Part shown: positions 33,213 through 41,648 of the stretch, one piece after another
How the letters are laid out: every line of letters starts with the position of its first letter
Position numbering within the stretch: position 1 is the stretch's first letter
Source of the DNA: JAZGDL01 sp036477795
GTDB taxonomy: Bacteria; Planctomycetota; Phycisphaerae; UBA1845
Reading direction: 5' to 3'
Assembly (NCBI GenBank): GCA_036477795.1
Contig: JAZGDL010000191.1
Coordinates: forward strand, 1 to 46,120
DNA: 46,120 nt
The notes under the pieces: generated by a model
Database searches by the model: none
Seen by the model: the letters and a program-made list of their open reading frames with translations, nothing else
What the model was told of the DNA's origin: nothing
Program-made: the position numbers and the translations under genes

Positions 33213-34877
33213 CTAGGCCTCGTGCACTTCGTGCACTGAACGGTATTTACGTCTTCTTAGCGCGGCGCGGTCGGGTCTAGCAGGCAAGGCATTGGGCATG
33301 GTGTTGCGGGGCAGCGTGACCTCATCCTCGGGATGCAGATCCTGGTACCGAGGTTTGCGCCGCAGGTAGCGGAACGGGCGGATGAACGGCTGGTAGATCA
33401 GCTTCTTGCAGGTGAAGCGCCCCACCCTGTAGATCGCATAGGCTACCGGTGCGAACCATTTGCGGTCGAGAAACCGCCGGACTTTGGGGTCGGTCACCAC
33501 GTCGATCAGCCGATGCGCCGCTTGGGGTGAGGCTCCCAGGCTCCGCAGATACAACACCACGCGCAGCCAAACGCCCAGGTACTCGGTTTCGAGGTAGCCC
33601 GCTTCTCCGACGTATGTCTTTGTGTTCGCAAAAGTGCGTTGGTAGGCGCTGTCATGTCGCTGCCCGATGAGACCCTCCCTGCGGGCACGGTCGTAAAGCG
33701 GAGTACCGGGGTAGAATTGCAGCGGGAAAATGCGCACCACTGCCGGTCCGCGATGGTAGGAGGCGGCGAAGCGCAGCGTCTCGATGCGATTGCGGTCGGG
33801 CTCGAAGGGGTTGTTCACGATGTAATGGTATTCGGCTGGTATCCTGTTGTCGGCCAACGCATTGATTCCCTCGACAATCTTCTCGGTCGGGGTGGGCCGC
33901 TGGTAGATGTTCTTCAGGGTGTCCTGCGAACCGCTCTGGATGCCCATGCTGATAACCGAGATAGGAAGCCGGGCCAGCAGATTGACCTTGGTGCGGGTGA
34001 TCGTGTTGGGAAAGGCGTCCAAATCGATCGGCAGGTTGACACGTTCTTTATAGTGTCTGACGAAATCCTCGATGTCGGTTTCGCTGCGCACGAAGAACAG
34101 ATCATCGACGATGTCAACACATTCGATCGTGGGGAAGCGTGCCCGGGCCTGCTCGATCTCGCGAATTACATTCTCGTTCGATCGTTTGCGGACCCAACTG
34201 CCCTTGCCTTTGTACACCCGCAGGAGGGCGGCATTGTTGCAGAAAGTACACGGGTAAGGGCAGCCACGGGTGCTCTCGATACGGTAGCGATGCAGGGCGC
34301 CGCGCAAGTTCCCCGGAGCCGCGGGCTCGAAATGATCTTTGACTTTCACCCAGTGGGTGTCGAGGTCGTAGTCGGGGAACGGGTATTCGTCCAATTCCTT
34401 GTGCAGCGGGGCCACCTCATTGCGGATCACCCGTCCGTCGACTCGAAAAGACAGCCCGCCGATGGTGGTGGGATCCCGTCCCGCCTCGAGCGACTCAGCC
34501 AACTCCAGCATGGCCTGCTCGCCCTCACCGATGCAGATCATGTCCGCGATTTCCAAAGATTCGTCGGGCGCCACGGTGGGATGGGTGCCGCCCCAAATAA
34601 TAGGCGCCTTGATCCCTGCGGCGCGGATCGTCTGGGTCAGGACGGAGGCCCGGTAGAACGTATTGGTCATCAGCGACATTCCAATCAGGTCGGCGTCGCG
34701 CAAGCGCTCGACGAATTCGGCGAGCAGAGCGGTCGAGAAATCCGCCTCGGCCGTATCGCGCTTGGAGCGCATGAAGAACATCTCCACGTTCTGTCCGTGG
34801 GCCTTCAAGTACGACGATACGTAACGAAGACCCAACGCGATGGGGTGTGTGTAAGTCGATACCAGTGCGATGCGCAT
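33213..34877 (-). CDS. B12-binding radical SAM protein
   Basis: 554 residues. The N-terminal B12-binding Rossmann domain spans about 1-140 (MRIALVSTYTHPIALGLRY, IGMSLMTNTF, PIIWGGTHPTVAPDE, ICIGEGEQAMLEL). The radical SAM domain follows with the 4Fe-4S motif CPYPCTFC (Cys206, 210, 213) and then VDIVDDLFF, ISMGIQSGSQDTL and FPLQFYPGTPLYDRA. Such enzymes use SAM cleavage, often with cobalamin-mediated methyl transfer. Family members act on lipids, glycans or natural products; the substrate is not predictable. Basic C-terminal tail. It lies upstream of the glycan operon on the same strand. Confidence 0.85.
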   Translation of the reverse strand: MRIALVSTYTHPIALGLRYVSSYLKAHGQNVEMFFMRSKRDTAEADFSTALLAEFVERLRDADLIGMSLMTNTFYRASVLTQTIRAAGIKAPIIWGGTHPTVAPDESLEIADMICIGEGEQAMLELAESLEAGRDPTTIGGLSFRVDGRVIRNEVAPLHKELDEYPFPDYDLDTHWVKVKDHFEPAAPGNLRGALHRYRIESTRGCPYPCTFCNNAALLRVYKGKGSWVRKRSNENVIREIEQARARFPTIECVDIVDDLFFVRSETDIEDFVRHYKERVNLPIDLDAFPNTITRTKVNLLARLPISVISMGIQSGSQDTLKNIYQRPTPTEKIVEGINALADNRIPAEYHYIVNNPFEPDRNRIETLRFAASYHRGPAVVRIFPLQFYPGTPLYDRARREGLIGQRHDSAYQRTFANTKTYVGEAGYLETEYLGVWLRVVLYLRSLGASPQAAHRLIDVVTDPKVRRFLDRKWFAPVAYAIYRVGRFTCKKLIYQPFIRPFRYLRRKPRYQDLHPEDEVTLPRNTMPNALPARPDRAALRRRKYRSVHEVHEA

Positions 34878-35004
34878 GACGTATTCCTGTTGTCTTGCCG
34901 CGCCCAGGTTAGACGAGCTTCCCTCTTTTAAGCCGCAGGTATAGAATCGTCAAGCGATTCGTCCGTTCGGCGATACAGTGCAGATGTCACAGGCAGCACA
35001 ATAG

Positions 35005-35682
35005 GTGAAAGTTCAGGTCGAGTACTTCGGGCCGGCATGCAATTGGGCCGGTGCTGGCGAGGACGTCTTCGAAATCGTCGAAGGCGCCTCGTTAGGCACG
35101 CTGATCGAGCGAATGTGTGAGGTGCGGCCGGCGCTGGTGTCGCGGCGCGAGATTCTGCGCTTCGCCGTAAATCAGGTGTTTGCAGATGATCAGCAGGTGC
35201 TGCGGGACGGGGATGAAGTGGCGGTGATTCCGCCGGTCTCGGGCGGTGCCGACGATGACCGAATAATGATCGTCGACGAGCCGATCGACCGGAGTGCCGT
35301 TCGCGACCATGTTAACGGCGACCCGGCGGTAGGAGGGGTGGCGGTGTTCGAGGGGGTTACACGGTTTGCAGAGCACCCCCAGCACGGCGAATTGGTGCGG
35401 CTGGAATACGAGTCCCACCGTGAGATGGCCCTTGCTCAGATGAAGAAGCTGGCTGAGGCGGCGCGGCGGCGGTGGGGGATCAGGCGATTGGCGATGGTGC
35501 ATCGGGTGGGGCCGGTGGCGATCGGTGAGCCGATCGTGATCATCGCGGTGGCGTGCGGACACCGCGGCGAGGCGTTTGATGCGTGTCGATTCCTCATCGA
35601 TACGCTTAAGAAGGAAGTCTCGATATGGAAAAAGGAGGTCTGGGCGGGTGGTGAAACGACCTGGGTCGACCCGACGGACTGA
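35005..35682 (+). CDS. MoaD-MoaE fusion, molybdopterin synthase
   Basis: 225 residues starting at GTG. Residues 1-81 are MoaD, a ubiquitin-like sulfur carrier ending VIPPVSGG (Gly80-Gly81), which is thiocarboxylated at a free C-terminus. Residues about 86-225 are MoaE, the catalytic large subunit, with VGGVAVFEGVTR, MVHRVGPVAIGEP, GHRGEAFDACRFLIDTLKKE and IWKKEVWAGGETTWV. Together they insert dithiolene sulfurs into precursor Z. Because Gly81 is followed by ADDD, cleavage after GG would be needed for activity, as is known for the mycobacterial MoaX fusion. No other molybdenum cofactor gene is in the window. Confidence 0.88.
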   Translation: MKVQVEYFGPACNWAGAGEDVFEIVEGASLGTLIERMCEVRPALVSRREILRFAVNQVFADDQQVLRDGDEVAVIPPVSGGADDDRIMIVDEPIDRSAVRDHVNGDPAVGGVAVFEGVTRFAEHPQHGELVRLEYESHREMALAQMKKLAEAARRRWGIRRLAMVHRVGPVAIGEPIVIIAVACGHRGEAFDACRFLIDTLKKEVSIWKKEVWAGGETTWVDPTD

Positions 35683-35684
35683 AA

Positions 35685-35706
35685 CCCACGGGTTGCAACC
35701 CGTGGG
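35685..35706. repeat. 22-bp perfect palindrome, CCCACGG family, copy 4
   Basis: The arm CCCACGGGTTG with exact complement, followed by GCTTTTGT. It lies three bases after the moaDE stop, so it may serve as its terminator. The two inner bases that differ from copy 1 (A to G in the left arm, T to C in the right) are compensatory, so the stem is preserved. Confidence 0.82.
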
Positions 35707-35782
35707 CTTTTGTGGGTCGCGTTGGAACCGGGGGATATCGAATAGTCGACGCGCACTCAGAAAGCGATGCGCAACGCAGGAC

Positions 35783-36463
35783 ATGGGAAAAACCACAACC
35801 AGGGAAACTGTCGATCAACGTAAGGCGCGGGGGGGCAAGATCCTGCGGGTGCTCAAGCGGCTCTATCCGCAGGCGGATTGTGCACTGAGACACAAGAGTG
35901 TCCTGGAACTGATGGTCTCGACCGTCTTGTCGGCTCAATCGACCGACGAGATCGTGAACAAGGTGACGCCGGCGCTTTTTCGGCGGTATCGTACGGCGGC
36001 TGATTTCGCCGCGGCGGACCGCGCCGAGCTCGAAGAGATTATCCATGCCACCGGTTTCTTTCGGCAAAAGGCGAAGAACATCCAACGGGCCTGCATCATC
36101 TTGGTCGAAAGGCACGGCGGCCAGGTCCCGGGCACCCTCGAGGAACTGGTGCAGCTTCCGGGGGTGGCCCGCAAGACGGCCAACGTGATTCTGGGGTCCT
36201 GGTTCAAAAAAAACGCGGGCGTGGTAGTGGATACGCACGTGGGCCGGCTCAGCGAACGGATGGGCTTGACCTGGCGCGGCAGGAATTCCAAAGACGCTGT
36301 GAAGATCGAGCGTGATCTGATGGAAATCGTGCCGCGGCGGTCGTGGACCTACTTCGGCCACGCCATGATCCGGCACGGGCGCGGCGTGTGCACGGCCCGC
36401 AAACCCGCCTGCGACCGCTGCAAGATTGCAAACTACTGCCCCTCTGCCGGGAGGTTTGAATGA
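35783..36463 (+). CDS. endonuclease III
   Basis: 226 residues from the ATG at 35783; the upstream open frame overlaps moaDE and the palindrome. It is a helix-hairpin-helix DNA glycosylase/AP lyase: the HhH motif QLPGVARKTANVIL with catalytic Lys131, and Asp150 in VVVDTHVGRL. The 4Fe-4S cluster is C-x6-C-x2-C-x5-C at the C-terminus (CTARKPACDRCKIANYC). It removes oxidised pyrimidines and nicks at abasic sites in base excision repair. Full family length, all catalytic residues present. Confidence 0.93.
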   Translation: MGKTTTRETVDQRKARGGKILRVLKRLYPQADCALRHKSVLELMVSTVLSAQSTDEIVNKVTPALFRRYRTAADFAAADRAELEEIIHATGFFRQKAKNIQRACIILVERHGGQVPGTLEELVQLPGVARKTANVILGSWFKKNAGVVVDTHVGRLSERMGLTWRGRNSKDAVKIERDLMEIVPRRSWTYFGHAMIRHGRGVCTARKPACDRCKIANYCPSAGRFE

Positions 36464-36483
36464 GATCATGATATAGCCGACGC

Positions 36484-36512
36484 TTGACAGAGAGCGGGGC
36501 GCTAGCTAGAAT
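36484..36512 (+). promoter_or_regulatory. sigma-70-type promoter of rpmF and the fab operon
   Basis: TTGACA (36484-36489), 17 bases, TAGAAT (36507-36512). The -35 is consensus, the spacing optimal, and the -10 has five of six consensus bases. Transcription would start near 36519, leaving a leader of about 115 bases before rpmF. This is the best promoter match I found in the window. Confidence 0.75.
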
Positions 36513-36633
36513 CCCGGACTCGCGGTGGGTCGGCTTGCGCCGGGCGCGGCACCGAGGAGTCGGTAGGCGCAGGTGGCGGATGCCGCTGTATTGCGTCCAA
36601 CCCGCATCGCAGAACGTGCGTGGGAAGAACGAG

Positions 36634-36819
36634 ATGGTACCGGTCAAGAAAACTTCGAAATGTTGCAAACGCAAGCGCCGCTCGCACCACGCGCTAACAC
36701 GCTCCAACCTCGTCGCATGCCCCAAGTGCGGCAACTCCAAGTTCCCCCACACGGCGTGCGGTCGGTGCGGCTATGTCAGTAGCAAGTTGATGCTCCCAAG
36801 CAGCTCCGGGGAGGCGTGA
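36634..36819 (+). CDS. 50S ribosomal protein L32
   Basis: 61 residues. The basic N-terminus VPVKKTSKCCKRKRRSHHAL is typical, followed by a zinc ribbon with Cys29, Cys32, Cys42 and Cys45 (CPKCGNSKFPHTACGRCGY), the zinc-binding form of L32. GGGAAG precedes the start at 36634. rpmF is classically the first gene of rpmF-plsX-fabH-fabD operons, which fits the genes that follow. Confidence 0.92.
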   Translation: MVPVKKTSKCCKRKRRSHHALTRSNLVACPKCGNSKFPHTACGRCGYVSSKLMLPSSSGEA

Positions 36820-36822
36820 TTG

Positions 36823-37032
36823 ATGGGTCGCCGAATCGCACTGGAAGCGACGGGCTCAGACCATGCGCCGGAGTCGCGTCCGGCGCGCAGGGCGGCGGGC
36901 CGCGGTCGGGTGTGGGCGAAAGGTGCATTGCCTGCCGTGGGCCCAGCGACGAACGGGCCGCTCGTAACGCCGTTTGGACCGTGCGGCGGTTGCGGTAGTC
37001 GAACTTCATCGAGGCAACCGTCTCGCGGCTGA
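36823..37032 (+). pseudogene. plsX remnant (phosphate acyltransferase, truncated)
   Basis: An ATG at 36823, with GGGGAGG eight bases upstream, begins GRRIALEATGSDHAPE. This matches the PlsX N-terminus (usually IALDAMGGDHAPE). After about 17 residues the similarity stops, and the frame ends after 70 codons with Arg/Gly/Pro-rich sequence, while PlsX is about 330-350 residues. Only 267 bases separate rpmF from fabH, so most of the gene is missing. PlsX converts acyl-ACP to acyl-phosphate for phospholipid synthesis. A working copy must lie elsewhere, or another route is used. Alternatively the assembly has lost sequence here. Confidence 0.6.
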
Positions 37033-37086
37033 TAGCCGACGGGTAAGACGACGACCCCAAGACAACCCAACGGGATACAGGCAGCT

Positions 37087-38079
37087 ATGAAGGTCATCTC
37101 TCCCGTATGTATCAAGGGCACCGGCTCCTACGTGCCTGCCGACGTCCTGACCAACGATCATTTCGCCGCCTACCTGGATACCAGCGACCAATGGATCACG
37201 CAGCGCACCGGCATCAAGACGCGGCACAAAGCGGGCAAGGAAGAATCGACCTCAACCTTCGCCGTTGAAGCCGGGCGGCGGGCCATTGAGGATGCCGGAT
37301 TGACGCCTGGTGACATCGGTCTGGTGCTGCTGGCCACCTCCACGCCGGATTACCCGATTCCCATGACGGCGGGCCTGGTTCAGCATGCCTTGGGCATCAA
37401 GGACGCTCCTGCTTTCGACTTGAACGCGACGTGCAGCGGCATGGTCTACGGTATGGTGATTGCCGCAAATATGCTCGAAAGTGGGGCGTACGACAATGTC
37501 CTGCTGATCGGTGCGGATACGCTAACGCGTTTTACGGATTACGAAGACCGCTCGACGTGCATTCTTTTCGGGGACGGGGGCGGGGCGGCTGTGCTGTCCA
37601 GGTCGGCGGATCCGGATCGCGGCATGGTATACCGGCATTTGGGAGCCGACGGGCAATATCTCAAGTGTCTCTGGGTACCGGCCGGCGGCAGTCGTGAGCC
37701 GTCCGCCGTCCGCACGGTCAATGAGCGGCTGCACTACATGCGCATGTCCGGCCGGGAGCTGTTCAAAATCGCCGTGGGCAAAATGCAATCTCTGATTGAT
37801 GACGCCCTGCGCCAGACCGGCCTCACTGCGGACGATCTGGCCTTGGTCGTGCCGCACCAGTCGAACTTCAGGATCATCGAATCGGTGAGGTCCCGCCTGG
37901 GGCTCCCGAGCGAAAAAGTGGCGGTCAACATCGATCGATACGGAAACACTTCGTCCGCGTCGATCGGGCTGGCTTTGGACATTGCCCGGCGCGACGGACG
38001 GGTCAAGGACGGCGACCCGGTATTGTTCGTCGCCTTTGGGGCCGGCGTGAGCTGGGGCTGCGTTATTATGCGCATCTAA
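37087..38079 (+). CDS. beta-ketoacyl-ACP synthase III (FabH)
   Basis: 330 residues, full length. The catalytic triad is Cys116 (DLNATCSGM), His257 (VVPHQSNFRI) and Asn287 (NIDRYGNTSSAS). Other family features are SDQWITQRTGI near the N-terminus and the C-terminal FGAGVSWGC. FabH starts fatty acid synthesis by condensing acetyl-CoA with malonyl-ACP. Place in the operon between the plsX remnant and fabD is standard. Confidence 0.95.
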   Translation: MKVISPVCIKGTGSYVPADVLTNDHFAAYLDTSDQWITQRTGIKTRHKAGKEESTSTFAVEAGRRAIEDAGLTPGDIGLVLLATSTPDYPIPMTAGLVQHALGIKDAPAFDLNATCSGMVYGMVIAANMLESGAYDNVLLIGADTLTRFTDYEDRSTCILFGDGGGAAVLSRSADPDRGMVYRHLGADGQYLKCLWVPAGGSREPSAVRTVNERLHYMRMSGRELFKIAVGKMQSLIDDALRQTGLTADDLALVVPHQSNFRIIESVRSRLGLPSEKVAVNIDRYGNTSSASIGLALDIARRDGRVKDGDPVLFVAFGAGVSWGCVIMRI

Positions 38080-38113
38080 ACGATCGTGCGCCTAACAAGG
38101 GCAGGCCTCGCTG

Positions 38114-38137
38114 CCCGCTCCCTTACGGTCGCGGCTC
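38114..38137. repeat. dispersed repeat CCCGCTCCCTTACGG, copy 1
   Basis: A 24-base sequence CCCGCTCCCTTACGGTCGCG followed by GCTC matches 45742-45765 in 22 of 24 positions; there it forms the right arm of an inverted repeat. It lies between fabH and fabD; an open frame upstream of fabD runs through it. Confidence 0.7.
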
Positions 38138-38184
38138 AGATTGGCGGTGGGGGATTGTGCACGCTTATACGGAAGACATGGCAC

Positions 38185-39132
38185 TTGTCAGGTAACGTAG
38201 CTATTTTCCCGGGACAGGGCTCTCAAGTGGTGGGGATGGGCAAGGACGTAGCTGCCGCCAGTTCGGCTGCGGCCTCCGTGTTCCGCCGTGCCGACGACAT
38301 GCTAGGGTTTGAGTTATCCAAGGCCTGCTTCGAAGGCCCGGAGTGCGACCTGACGCGCACCGATATTCAGCAGCCGGCGATCTTCGTGACCAGTGTCGCG
38401 ATCTGGGAGGCTTTGCTGGAACGCGGTGTCCGAGCGGACGCGCTATTGGGTTCTTGTGCCGGACTTAGTCTGGGCGAGTATACAGCGTTGCACGTAGCGG
38501 GTAGTCTGGGTTTTGAGGAGGCGTTGAAGCTGGTCCGCCGGCGGGGCGAACTGATGCAGGAGGCCGCCGCGGCGGGGCCCGGAGGCATGGTTTCGATCAT
38601 AGGCGGTGACCGGGCTACGGTTGAAGCGCTGTGCGCCGATGCAGCCGGTGACGACGCTTTGGTCGCTGCCAACTACAATTGTCCCGGCCAGATCGTGATC
38701 AGCGGTGCGGCGGCGGCGTGTGAACGTGCCGTGGCCGCAGCCGCCAACCACGGCTTGCGGGCGGTGATGCTCAAGGTGGCAGGTGCGTTTCATTCGCCGT
38801 TGATGGCTGCGGCTGCGGATGGGCTGCGAGCGGTGCTGGAGGCGACGCCGATCGCGCCGCCGCGCTGCCCGGTAATCGCCAACGTGGACGCCTCGCCCCA
38901 CACCGAGGCAAACGCCATTCGCGATGCGTTGCGCCGGCAGGTGACCAGCGCGGTGCGTTGGCAACAGTCCATCGAGCGTCTGATCGAGCAGGGCTTCGAC
39001 TGTTTCGTTGAGATCGGCCCCGGGCGGGTGCTTACCGGTTTGATGCGCAAGATCAATCGCAAGGTTCAAGCCGTCAACGTGAGCAACGTCGCCGGCCTGG
39101 ACCTCGACGCGGTAGCCCAAGCGGCACTGTAG
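38185..39132 (+). CDS. malonyl-CoA:ACP transacylase (FabD)
   Basis: 315 residues from a TTG start at 38185, preceded by GGAAG; the open frame upstream passes through a repeat and has no FabD similarity. The N-terminal motif NVAIFPGQGSQ supplies the oxyanion Gln. The nucleophile is Ser95 in AGLSLGEYTAL (Leu where His is more usual) and the catalytic His203 is in AGAFHSPLM. It loads malonyl groups on ACP. Next to fabG by 17 bases. Confidence 0.93.
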   Translation: MSGNVAIFPGQGSQVVGMGKDVAAASSAAASVFRRADDMLGFELSKACFEGPECDLTRTDIQQPAIFVTSVAIWEALLERGVRADALLGSCAGLSLGEYTALHVAGSLGFEEALKLVRRRGELMQEAAAAGPGGMVSIIGGDRATVEALCADAAGDDALVAANYNCPGQIVISGAAAACERAVAAAANHGLRAVMLKVAGAFHSPLMAAAADGLRAVLEATPIAPPRCPVIANVDASPHTEANAIRDALRRQVTSAVRWQQSIERLIEQGFDCFVEIGPGRVLTGLMRKINRKVQAVNVSNVAGLDLDAVAQAAL

Positions 39133-39149
39133 CGATTGGATGAGCTGCC

Positions 39150-39899
39150 ATGTCAATCCTGAAAGATGAGATCGCCATCGTGACCGGAGCCAGCCGCGGC
39201 ATCGGCAAGAGTATTGCGCTTTCGCTCGCCGGGGCCGGGGCCCGGGTAATTGCCTGCGCCCGTGATGAAGCAAAACTGGCCGCGGTCATGGGTGAAGCCA
39301 GAGAGGCTGGCGCAGCCGGTGAGATTGTTCCGAGAACCCTGGACGTGTCGGACCGAGCAGCCATCGAGGCCGCCGTGGAGGAAATCGGCGACAAGTACGA
39401 GCGGATCGACATTCTGGTGAACAACGCGGGGATCACCCGCGACGGGCTGGTGATGAACATGGAGGATGAGCAGTTCGATGCGGTGCTCACCACCAACCTG
39501 CGGGCGGTCTTCTGGATGACCCGTGCGGTGTCGCGGCCGATGGTTCAAGCCCGCAAAGGCCGGATCATCAACATCTCCAGCGTCAGCGGGATTATGGGCA
39601 ATGCCGGCCAGTCGAATTACGCGGCCAGCAAGGCCGGTGTCATCGGTTTCAGCAAATCGGTGGCTAAGGAGCTGGCCCGGAGAGGCATCACCTGCAACGT
39701 GGTGGCCCCCGGCTTCATCGTGACGGATATGACCGCTGTGCTGGGTGAAGACGTGAAAAACACGTACAAAACAGTGGTTCCGATGCGTCGTTTCGGCCAG
39801 CCGGAGGAGGTAGCGGCGGTTGTGACTTTCCTGGCGGGGCCCGCGGCGTCGTATATCACAGGGCAGGTGGTGGCCGTCGATGGTGGGCTGCACATGTAG
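39150..39899 (+). CDS. 3-oxoacyl-ACP reductase (FabG)
   Basis: 249 residues, a short-chain dehydrogenase. NADPH site TGASRGIGK (12-20), NNAG (91-94), and the catalytic set Asn116, Ser144, Tyr157 and Lys161 (NYAASKAG). The C-terminus has GQVVAVDGGLHM, typical of FabG. It reduces beta-ketoacyl-ACP in each elongation round. In line with fabD and acpP. Confidence 0.94.
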   Translation: MSILKDEIAIVTGASRGIGKSIALSLAGAGARVIACARDEAKLAAVMGEAREAGAAGEIVPRTLDVSDRAAIEAAVEEIGDKYERIDILVNNAGITRDGLVMNMEDEQFDAVLTTNLRAVFWMTRAVSRPMVQARKGRIINISSVSGIMGNAGQSNYAASKAGVIGFSKSVAKELARRGITCNVVAPGFIVTDMTAVLGEDVKNTYKTVVPMRRFGQPEEVAAVVTFLAGPAASYITGQVVAVDGGLHM

Positions 39900-39939
39900 C
39901 CTTGAGAGCAAGGCGTTGGAAAACCATTAAGGCGGACGG

Positions 39940-39968
39940 TTGCGTAGTTGGACGCGGGTCAGTATATT
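39940..39968 (+). promoter_or_regulatory. candidate internal promoter of acpP
   Basis: TTGCGT (39940-39945), 17 bases, TATATT (39963-39968). The -10 is good, the -35 has three of six consensus bases. It lies in the 125-base gap between fabG and acpP. A separate acpP promoter makes sense because ACP is needed in large excess over the enzymes. Confidence 0.45.
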
Positions 39969-40027
39969 CCCGGCGTCGTGGTTTCGTTAGATCGACCCTT
40001 TAGAGCAAAGCTGAGGAGGTTCCATTG

Positions 40028-40279
40028 GTGGCAACCGCTGAGGAAATTCAAGAAAAGGTGTATGCGATTGTCAGTGAGCAGATGAACGTGGATGTGTCGG
40101 AGCTTAGTCTCGAAACCTCCTTCGTCAACGACCTCAACGCGGACTCGCTGGACACCGTAGAACTTGTGATGGAGTTGGAGGATGAGTTCGACATGAACAT
40201 CCCCGACGATGAGGCTGAGAAGCTGCAGACGGTCGGCCAGGCGATCGAGTTCATTCAGTCGCAGTTGAACTCCAAGTAG
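40028..40279 (+). CDS. acyl carrier protein
   Basis: 83 residues, start at GTG 40028 with AGGAGG eight bases upstream (a TTG one codon earlier is possible). The phosphopantetheine attachment site is Ser40 in NDLNADSLDTVELVMELEDEF, split here as NDLNADSLD and the acidic helix 2. Strongly acidic, no Cys or Trp. It carries growing acyl chains between FabD, FabH, FabG and FabF, all adjacent. Confidence 0.95.
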   Translation: MATAEEIQEKVYAIVSEQMNVDVSELSLETSFVNDLNADSLDTVELVMELEDEFDMNIPDDEAEKLQTVGQAIEFIQSQLNSK

Positions 40280-40313
40280 CACGTCTGGTTTCCGGCTAAC
40301 CTGAGCAATCCGC

Positions 40314-41555
40314 ATGGCTTATCGCCGCATAGTTATCACCGGAATGGGTGTGGTCACTCCGCTGGGGGAGACCGTCGAGTCGTTTTGGGACAGTCTGATC
40401 GACGGCAAGAGCGGTGTGCGCCGCATAACGCTATTCGACACCACCGGATTCGACGTCCACATCGGCGGCGAGTGTCAGGGCTTTGACGTCACCAGATACA
40501 TTGACCGCAAGGCCGCCAAGCGAATGGACCGTTTCGTACATCTGGCGGTGGTGGCTGCTCGGGAGGCCTTTCAGCAATCCGGGCTGGACATGTCGCGGGA
40601 GAGCCCCGACCGCTGCGGCGTCATCGTCGGATCAGGCATCGGCGGCCTGTGGGAGTTAGAGACGCAAAAGCAGCGCCTCCTGGAAAAGGGTCCCAGGCGC
40701 GTTTCGGCGTTCACCATCCCCAAGATAATGGCCAACGCCGCCGCCGGCAACATTTCGATAGATCTGGGTATTCGGGGGCTGTCCAATGCGGTGGGCACGG
40801 CATGCGCGTCCGCCGCCGACGCCATGGGAGCAGCCCTTGCTCAGATTCGCCTGGGCGTGGTCGACATAATGATGACTGGCGGGAGTGAGGCGGCGCTGAC
40901 TCCGCTCGGTCTTGCGTCCTTCGCAGCCATGAAAGCGCTGAGCGCCCGCGAGGTACCGCCGGAGAAGGCTTCGTGTCCGTTCGATGAGTCCCGTGACGGA
41001 TTCGTACTGGGTGAAGGTGCGGGCATCCTGGTTTTCGAGGCCTTGGAGCACGCACAGAAGCGCGGTGCCCGAATCTTTGCGGAAGTGGCCGGCTACGGCG
41101 CCTCCGCCGACGCCTACCACATCACCCAGCCGCTTGAAAACGGTCGCGGCGCTGCGGCGGCGATGCGATCGGCGCTGAACGACGGCCGGGTCAATCCCGA
41201 CGAAATCGACTACATCAACGCCCACGGCACCAGCACGCCGCTGGGCGACCTGGCTGAGACCGTGGCAATCAAGCGCGTTCTGGGGGAGCGGGCCGGGAAT
41301 GTCCTGGTCAGCAGCACAAAAAGTTCGATAGGGCATTTGCTGGGTGCCAGCGGCGGGGTGGAGCTGATCGCCACAATTATGGCTGTGACCAACGGTGTTG
41401 TGCCGCCGACAATCAACCTCGAGAATCCCGGCGCAGGCTGCGACCTGGACTACGTGCCCAACACCGCCCGGGACCAGCGCGTCCGTGTGGCCTTGAGCAA
41501 CTCGTTCGGTTTCGGTGGGCACAACGGCTGCTTGGTCGTCAAACGCTTCGAGTAG
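40314..41555 (+). CDS. beta-ketoacyl-ACP synthase II (FabF)
   Basis: 413 residues, full length. Cys-His-His triad: Cys164 (VGTACASAADA), His304 (NAHGTSTPLGD), His341 (SSIGHLLGASG), and the gating Phe motif NSFGFGGHN near the C-terminus. It elongates acyl-ACP with malonyl-ACP. The start at 40314 is 34 bases after acpP. The acpP-fabF order is the common bacterial one. Confidence 0.95.
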   Translation: MAYRRIVITGMGVVTPLGETVESFWDSLIDGKSGVRRITLFDTTGFDVHIGGECQGFDVTRYIDRKAAKRMDRFVHLAVVAAREAFQQSGLDMSRESPDRCGVIVGSGIGGLWELETQKQRLLEKGPRRVSAFTIPKIMANAAAGNISIDLGIRGLSNAVGTACASAADAMGAALAQIRLGVVDIMMTGGSEAALTPLGLASFAAMKALSAREVPPEKASCPFDESRDGFVLGEGAGILVFEALEHAQKRGARIFAEVAGYGASADAYHITQPLENGRGAAAAMRSALNDGRVNPDEIDYINAHGTSTPLGDLAETVAIKRVLGERAGNVLVSSTKSSIGHLLGASGGVELIATIMAVTNGVVPPTINLENPGAGCDLDYVPNTARDQRVRVALSNSFGFGGHNGCLVVKRFE

Positions 41556-41648
41556 AACCTCAAGACCGGTCGCAGAACCTCCGATATTACCATGCACAAT
41601 GCAGGCACGCCACATGGGAGAGTCCCTGCGCGACGCGGGTGTGACGGC

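Noticed and set aside
33639..34931. 430-codon plus-strand open frame opposite the radical SAM gene
   Set aside because: Antisense to clear B12-binding and CxxxCxxC motifs.
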